Shown here: positions 61,143-64,000 of the stretch, one piece after another
Layout: each line of letters opens with the position of its first letter
Position numbering within the stretch: the first letter of the stretch is position 1
Assembly (NCBI GenBank): GCA_028712695.1
Contig: JAQTQZ010000013.1
Span: 34,525-98,524, forward strand
Origin: Methylovulum sp.
GTDB taxonomy: Bacteria; Pseudomonadota; Gammaproteobacteria; Methylococcales; Methylomonadaceae
DNA: 64,000 nt
Reading direction: 5' to 3'
Position numbers and translations under genes: made by a program
The notes under the pieces: generated by a model
The model's database searches: none
The model's input: the letters and a program-made list of their open reading frames with translations, nothing else
What the model was told of the DNA's origin: nothing

Positions 61143-62993
61143 CTATTTGAGTTCAGAAAATGACGGCAGAAGCAAGCGGCGGTTAAAACAAAAAATATTT
61201 TCACCGTGGTGCAATATGTCGAAATCATAACGCGTCAGGGCTTGCATAAATGGGCGTGAACTACCTGAAAAAGGCAGCATCCAGTCGTGCAGCTCGATAA
61301 TGACCAAGGCGAAACTGTCCAACCAGCCGTTGTGCTCGGCAAATAAATCCGCTTCGCCACCTTCGATGTCTATTTTAGCGATGAAAGGGAAATATTTTGT
61401 AAAGTCCACGCTGTGTATCAGTGTTTCTGCCGAAATGACCGGCACTTTTTTTGTGCCGGTCTTGCCGACACGAAAGCCCCAATCGCTCAACATCGGGTCT
61501 TGCAAAAACAATTCACCCGCATGGCTGCCTATCGCGGCCTCGTAAACGCTGACGTTTAACCCTTCGGTATTTAATCTTAATAAGTTGCAGTTATTGGGTT
61601 CTGGTTCTATGGCATAGACTAAGCCCGGATGATAAGTTTGCGCAAACCACACGGCGCTTGCGCCGATATTGGCACCGGCATCTAAGATAAAAGGTAGCCG
61701 CCCGTTTACGCCATGTGCGTCCATCAAAGCCAGCAAAGCTTGGTTATGGGATTGCCAATGGGTGATGCCGTAATCGCAGCGGGTAAAGATTTGTTCAATT
61801 ACGCCTTTATCGCCTAGCGAACTGTCACGAAAATAAAAAGTACGGGGCTTTCCGGCAATGTTTACCAAGTAAGTGCTGGGTTGTGTGCCTGCTGCCAAGA
61901 TTGTTTGCGGGACGGCGTTGGTTTGGGGAGCGCTAAACGCCAGATTTTTTAACAAGCGTTCCTGTTCGTGCGGAGGGTATTTTTTCTCGCGTAACAAGCG
62001 GTTAAGCAACCGTGCCGACAAGTCCAAGTCACCTGCCCAATAAGCGCAAACTGCCAATTCGTCAAAAAACTTCCATTCATGTATCGCTTGGTCAACAAAT
62101 AAAACATCGCTAGGGAAAGGCAAGTTTTCCTGTGCTTTGCCCAATTGGTAAGCTAAAAGGTAGTGCGCGTTTTCCCGGCAATATTTAACAATTTCGTAGA
62201 GGGCTTCCAAGCGTTGCGGACGGTAAGCGAATGCTTCCAGACCCGTATGCAGCCATAAGCTAAAAGGATAATGCGCACGGTATTGGCAGAGCATTTTCAT
62301 ATAGTGGGCGTAGTACACTTCTTCATCCCACCCGCCGCCTTGGATACGGCTTTCATACCATTTAACCGCATTGGTATTGTCGCCGCTGTCTTTGTAACTG
62401 TTCGCCAGATAAAACTTATAGCGGTTGTTGTCCGGTTCGGCACGTAACCCTGCTAACAATAAGGCAATGTCGCGGGTAAATTTATCCGCCTTGCAGCCGC
62501 CATCGGTATGGTCGATAAAATATAAGGATTCCAGTTTGTGCGGTGGGATTTGCCCATGTTCGGGTTGGTAATATTCATGGGTGACCCCAAGCACTTGCCA
62601 ATTTACGCGGGTGGCAACTAGCCGTGTGTTGTAGTACACCAACGTGCCGTTGTACTGCCTGATTGAATAATGTGGTTGTTGCAACTGTGCTTTGCTAAAA
62701 CCATCGTCCACCAATTCCATATCGGCATCCATGAACAGTAGGTAATCGGCCTTGCTTTGTGCCAGTTGCAAGGCTTGGGTGCGGTTATGGCCAAAATTTT
62801 GCCATTCCACCGAATGCAGTTCGCCCGGAATGTTCCGTTCGGCAAAAAACGCTTGGATACAGGCAACCGTATTGTCGGTGGAGCCAGTATCGCAAATCAG
62901 CCAATAATCAATAAGATGGGCTACGGAAGCCAATGCGCGCCGGATGATTTTGCTTTCATTCTTGACGATCATGTTTAAACAGAGAGTGGGCAT
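61143..62993 (-). CDS. Glycosyltransferase family 2 - FkbM methyltransferase fusion
   Basis: 616 residues in two enzymes with a linker. Residues ~1-200 are a GT2 domain: LCLNMIVKNESKIIRRAL, LICDTGSTDNT and YLLFMDADMEL (DxD). A helical, TPR-like middle (YKFYLANSYKDSGDNTNAVKWY onward) follows. The C-terminal ~200 residues are FkbM-type SAM-dependent methyltransferase: FILDAGANIGASAVWFA, AIEPEPNNC and KIDIEGGEADLF. It may add and O-methylate a sugar. It lies 340 bases downstream of a collagen-like gene, suggesting that protein as target. Confidence 0.88.
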   Translation of the reverse strand: MPTLCLNMIVKNESKIIRRALASVAHLIDYWLICDTGSTDNTVACIQAFFAERNIPGELHSVEWQNFGHNRTQALQLAQSKADYLLFMDADMELVDDGFSKAQLQQPHYSIRQYNGTLVYYNTRLVATRVNWQVLGVTHEYYQPEHGQIPPHKLESLYFIDHTDGGCKADKFTRDIALLLAGLRAEPDNNRYKFYLANSYKDSGDNTNAVKWYESRIQGGGWDEEVYYAHYMKMLCQYRAHYPFSLWLHTGLEAFAYRPQRLEALYEIVKYCRENAHYLLAYQLGKAQENLPFPSDVLFVDQAIHEWKFFDELAVCAYWAGDLDLSARLLNRLLREKKYPPHEQERLLKNLAFSAPQTNAVPQTILAAGTQPSTYLVNIAGKPRTFYFRDSSLGDKGVIEQIFTRCDYGITHWQSHNQALLALMDAHGVNGRLPFILDAGANIGASAVWFAQTYHPGLVYAIEPEPNNCNLLRLNTEGLNVSVYEAAIGSHAGELFLQDPMLSDWGFRVGKTGTKKVPVISAETLIHSVDFTKYFPFIAKIDIEGGEADLFAEHNGWLDSFALVIIELHDWMLPFSGSSRPFMQALTRYDFDILHHGENIFCFNRRLLLPSFSELK

Positions 62994-63210
62994 GGTGCTT
63001 TCCTGTAAATAGTGTTGATGGACGGCGGGAAAGGTTGCGGTATTTGGGGGTATTTTAACCTTTGTTTCGGATTGTGTTGCCTGTTTGGTGCTTGTTTAAT
63101 TTCCACGTTGGTGGCAGGTAAGTTTAAGGCCATAAAGGTTTATGGTGATGTCCTCCGTTATGCCACGATCTCGAGCGTTGGCTGATGTTCCTTTTCTTAT
63201 TTGAGGCCAT

Positions 63211-63267
63211 AAAAAAACCGCCTTCCCCTTAAGGCATTAAACAAATCCTTAAGGGGAAGGCGGTTTG
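63211..63267 (-). terminator. Strong terminator of the collagen-like gene
   Basis: On the minus strand AAACCGCCTTCCCCTTAAGG and its exact inverse form a 20-base stem with a 12-base loop, followed by a run of T. It isolates the collagen-like gene from the GT-FkbM gene, which must have its own promoter in the remaining ~215 bases. Confidence 0.85.
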
Positions 63268-63332
63268 GATTGGTGGGTTGTCCGCCTTGTTGCTTAACAG
63301 CTAGGCTAGACGGGGGTGTATCCTGCCGATAG

Positions 63333-64000
63333 TTAGTTACCGATGCACAGGTAATTGAATGCAGTGCCGCCGATTATAGTGGCACTACTAACGGTCATTG
63401 CCGTTCCTGATGTATAGCTAACTCTTAGGGCACTTAATGGGGTGCTAGTCCCAGTGGCGGTACAAGTATAAGTAGCCGCACCGGTAAAGACAGCAGAGCC
63501 GGTGAATGTAACCGCCGCCGTCGGAGTGCAACCAATACCAACGCAAGAAGTAGTTCCTGTACCCGTTACAGCGTGGGTACCTGGTATAAGCGTGCCCGCA
63601 GAGTCATAAGTAGCTATAAGTCCGGTTGCGCCGGTTGCACCAGTTGTACCTGTTGCGCCGGTTGCACCTGTCGCACCAGTTGTACCTGTTGCGCCGTCTG
63701 CACCAGTTGGGCCTGTGGCACCGTTAGCACCGGCCGGGCCGGTCGCGCCCGTGGCACCGTTAGCACCGGCTGCACCAGTTGGGCCCGTGGCACCGTTAGC
63801 ACCGGCCGGGCCGGTCGCGCCCGTGGCACCGTTAGCACCGGCCGGGCCGGTCGCGCCCGTGGCACCGTTAGCGCCGGCCGGGCCGGTCGCGCCCGTGGCA
63901 CCGTTAGCGCCGGCCGGGCCGGTCGCGCCCGTGGCACCGTTAGCGCCGGCCGGGCCGGTCGCGCCCGTGGCACCGTTAGCGCCGGCCGGGCCGGTCGCGC
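63333..64000 (-). CDS. Collagen-like Gly-X-Y repeat protein, C-terminal part (5' end outside window)
   Basis: On the minus strand the frame is open from the window edge to a TAA at 63335. The first ~125 codons are perfect Gly-X-Y triplets, chiefly [12 protein letters not shown], giving a triple-helix-like segment. A non-repeat C-terminal domain of ~95 residues follows ([20 protein letters not shown] onward, ending YLCIGN). It contains four Cys (SCVGIGC, YTC, LCIGN) and is Thr/Gly/Ala-rich and beta-like. This is probably a secreted or surface trimer. The start and any secretion signal are beyond the window. Confidence 0.85.
   Translation of the reverse strand, partial: ATGPAGANGATGATGPAGANGATGATGPAGANGATGATGPAGANGATGATGPAGANGATGATGPAGANGATGPTGAAGANGATGATGPAGANGATGPTGADGATGTTGATGATGATGTTGATGATGLIATYDSAGTLIPGTHAVTGTGTTSCVGIGCTPTAAVTFTGSAVFTGAATYTCTATGTSTPLSALRVSYTSGTAMTVSSATIIGGTAFNYLCIGN
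63717..64000. repeat. 36-base tandem repeat array in the collagen-like gene
   Basis: Nearly eight units of 36 bases (each containing GGCACCGTTAGC), encoding 12 residues each on the minus strand. The units are almost identical; that at about 63753 differs most. The array continues past the window. Confidence 0.9.

Noticed and set aside
63614..63973. Minus-strand frame rich in Pro-Arg-Ala repeats
   Set aside because: It is an out-of-frame reading of the collagen repeats. The Gly-X-Y frame is open through to a proper stop at 63335 with a sensible C-terminal domain and terminator.
63717..64000. Regular 36-base repeat as a CRISPR array
   Set aside because: The units are contiguous with no unique spacers and encode Gly-X-Y triplets.

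Overview
This window looks like chromosomal DNA of a gammaproteobacterium. The evidence is gene order: atpD-atpC followed by glmU-glmS; a Nudix hydrolase-mnmA-...-purB operon; clpS-clpA convergent with infA; bpt-aat-trxB next to ftsK. Membership of Methylococcales or a neighbouring environmental group would fit the cytochrome, PQQ-like and dispersed-repeat content, but no lineage-defining gene (for example a methane monooxygenase) is present, so that is only an inference.

Layout. 0-9.4 kb: the end of the ATP synthase operon, amino-sugar synthesis (glmU, glmS), an SDR oxidoreductase, then a minus-strand block of YgiQ, a spermidine synthase-like protein and purB. 9.4-14.1 kb: a minus-strand operon Nudix-mnmA-[HEPN-like, KGGVGR ParA-like, P-loop ATPase]-purB, where the bracketed three genes occupy the place usually held by hflD. 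This is the best candidate for an undescribed system. 14.3-25.7 kb: housekeeping (clpS, clpA, infA, bpt, aat, trxB, ftsK, an LpxH-like phosphatase, cupin, corA, queA). 25.9-29.7 kb: tRNA-Leu(CAA) with a decayed integrated element holding integrase and AlpA remnants, a Toprim primase, a truncated primase/helicase, five tiny overlapping ORFs and a terminase-small-subunit-like protein, bounded by ~95-bp direct repeats.

30-41.5 kb: a PAP2 phosphatase/glycosyltransferase pair, a kinase pseudogene, an SpmA-SpmB-type membrane protein, a PQQ-like lipoprotein, a repeat-bounded orphan gene, an AAA-type ATPase, a small rubredoxin, mepA, yfbR and rbgA. 41.7-50.4 kb: a secreted hypothetical, a sigma-54 activator with a TauE/SafE-like protein, pyrF, rhodanese, an AEC transporter, a compact TerD-TerD-ATP-grasp cluster and ispG. 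50.5-55 kb: arsR, a small hypothetical, a nine-haem cytochrome c, and arsC-acr3 divergent from the cytochrome. 55-64 kb: a type I secretion operon (tolC, hlyD and a prtD-like ABC gene split by one in-frame stop), cytochrome c4, a YaiL-like protein, a glycosyltransferase-FkbM fusion, and the 3' end of a collagen-like Gly-X-Y repeat protein running off the window.

Several kinds of dispersed palindromic repeat occur, one of them in frame inside mnmA. Secretion, glycosylation/methylation and a collagen-like surface protein are plausibly linked at the right end, but this rests on proximity only.
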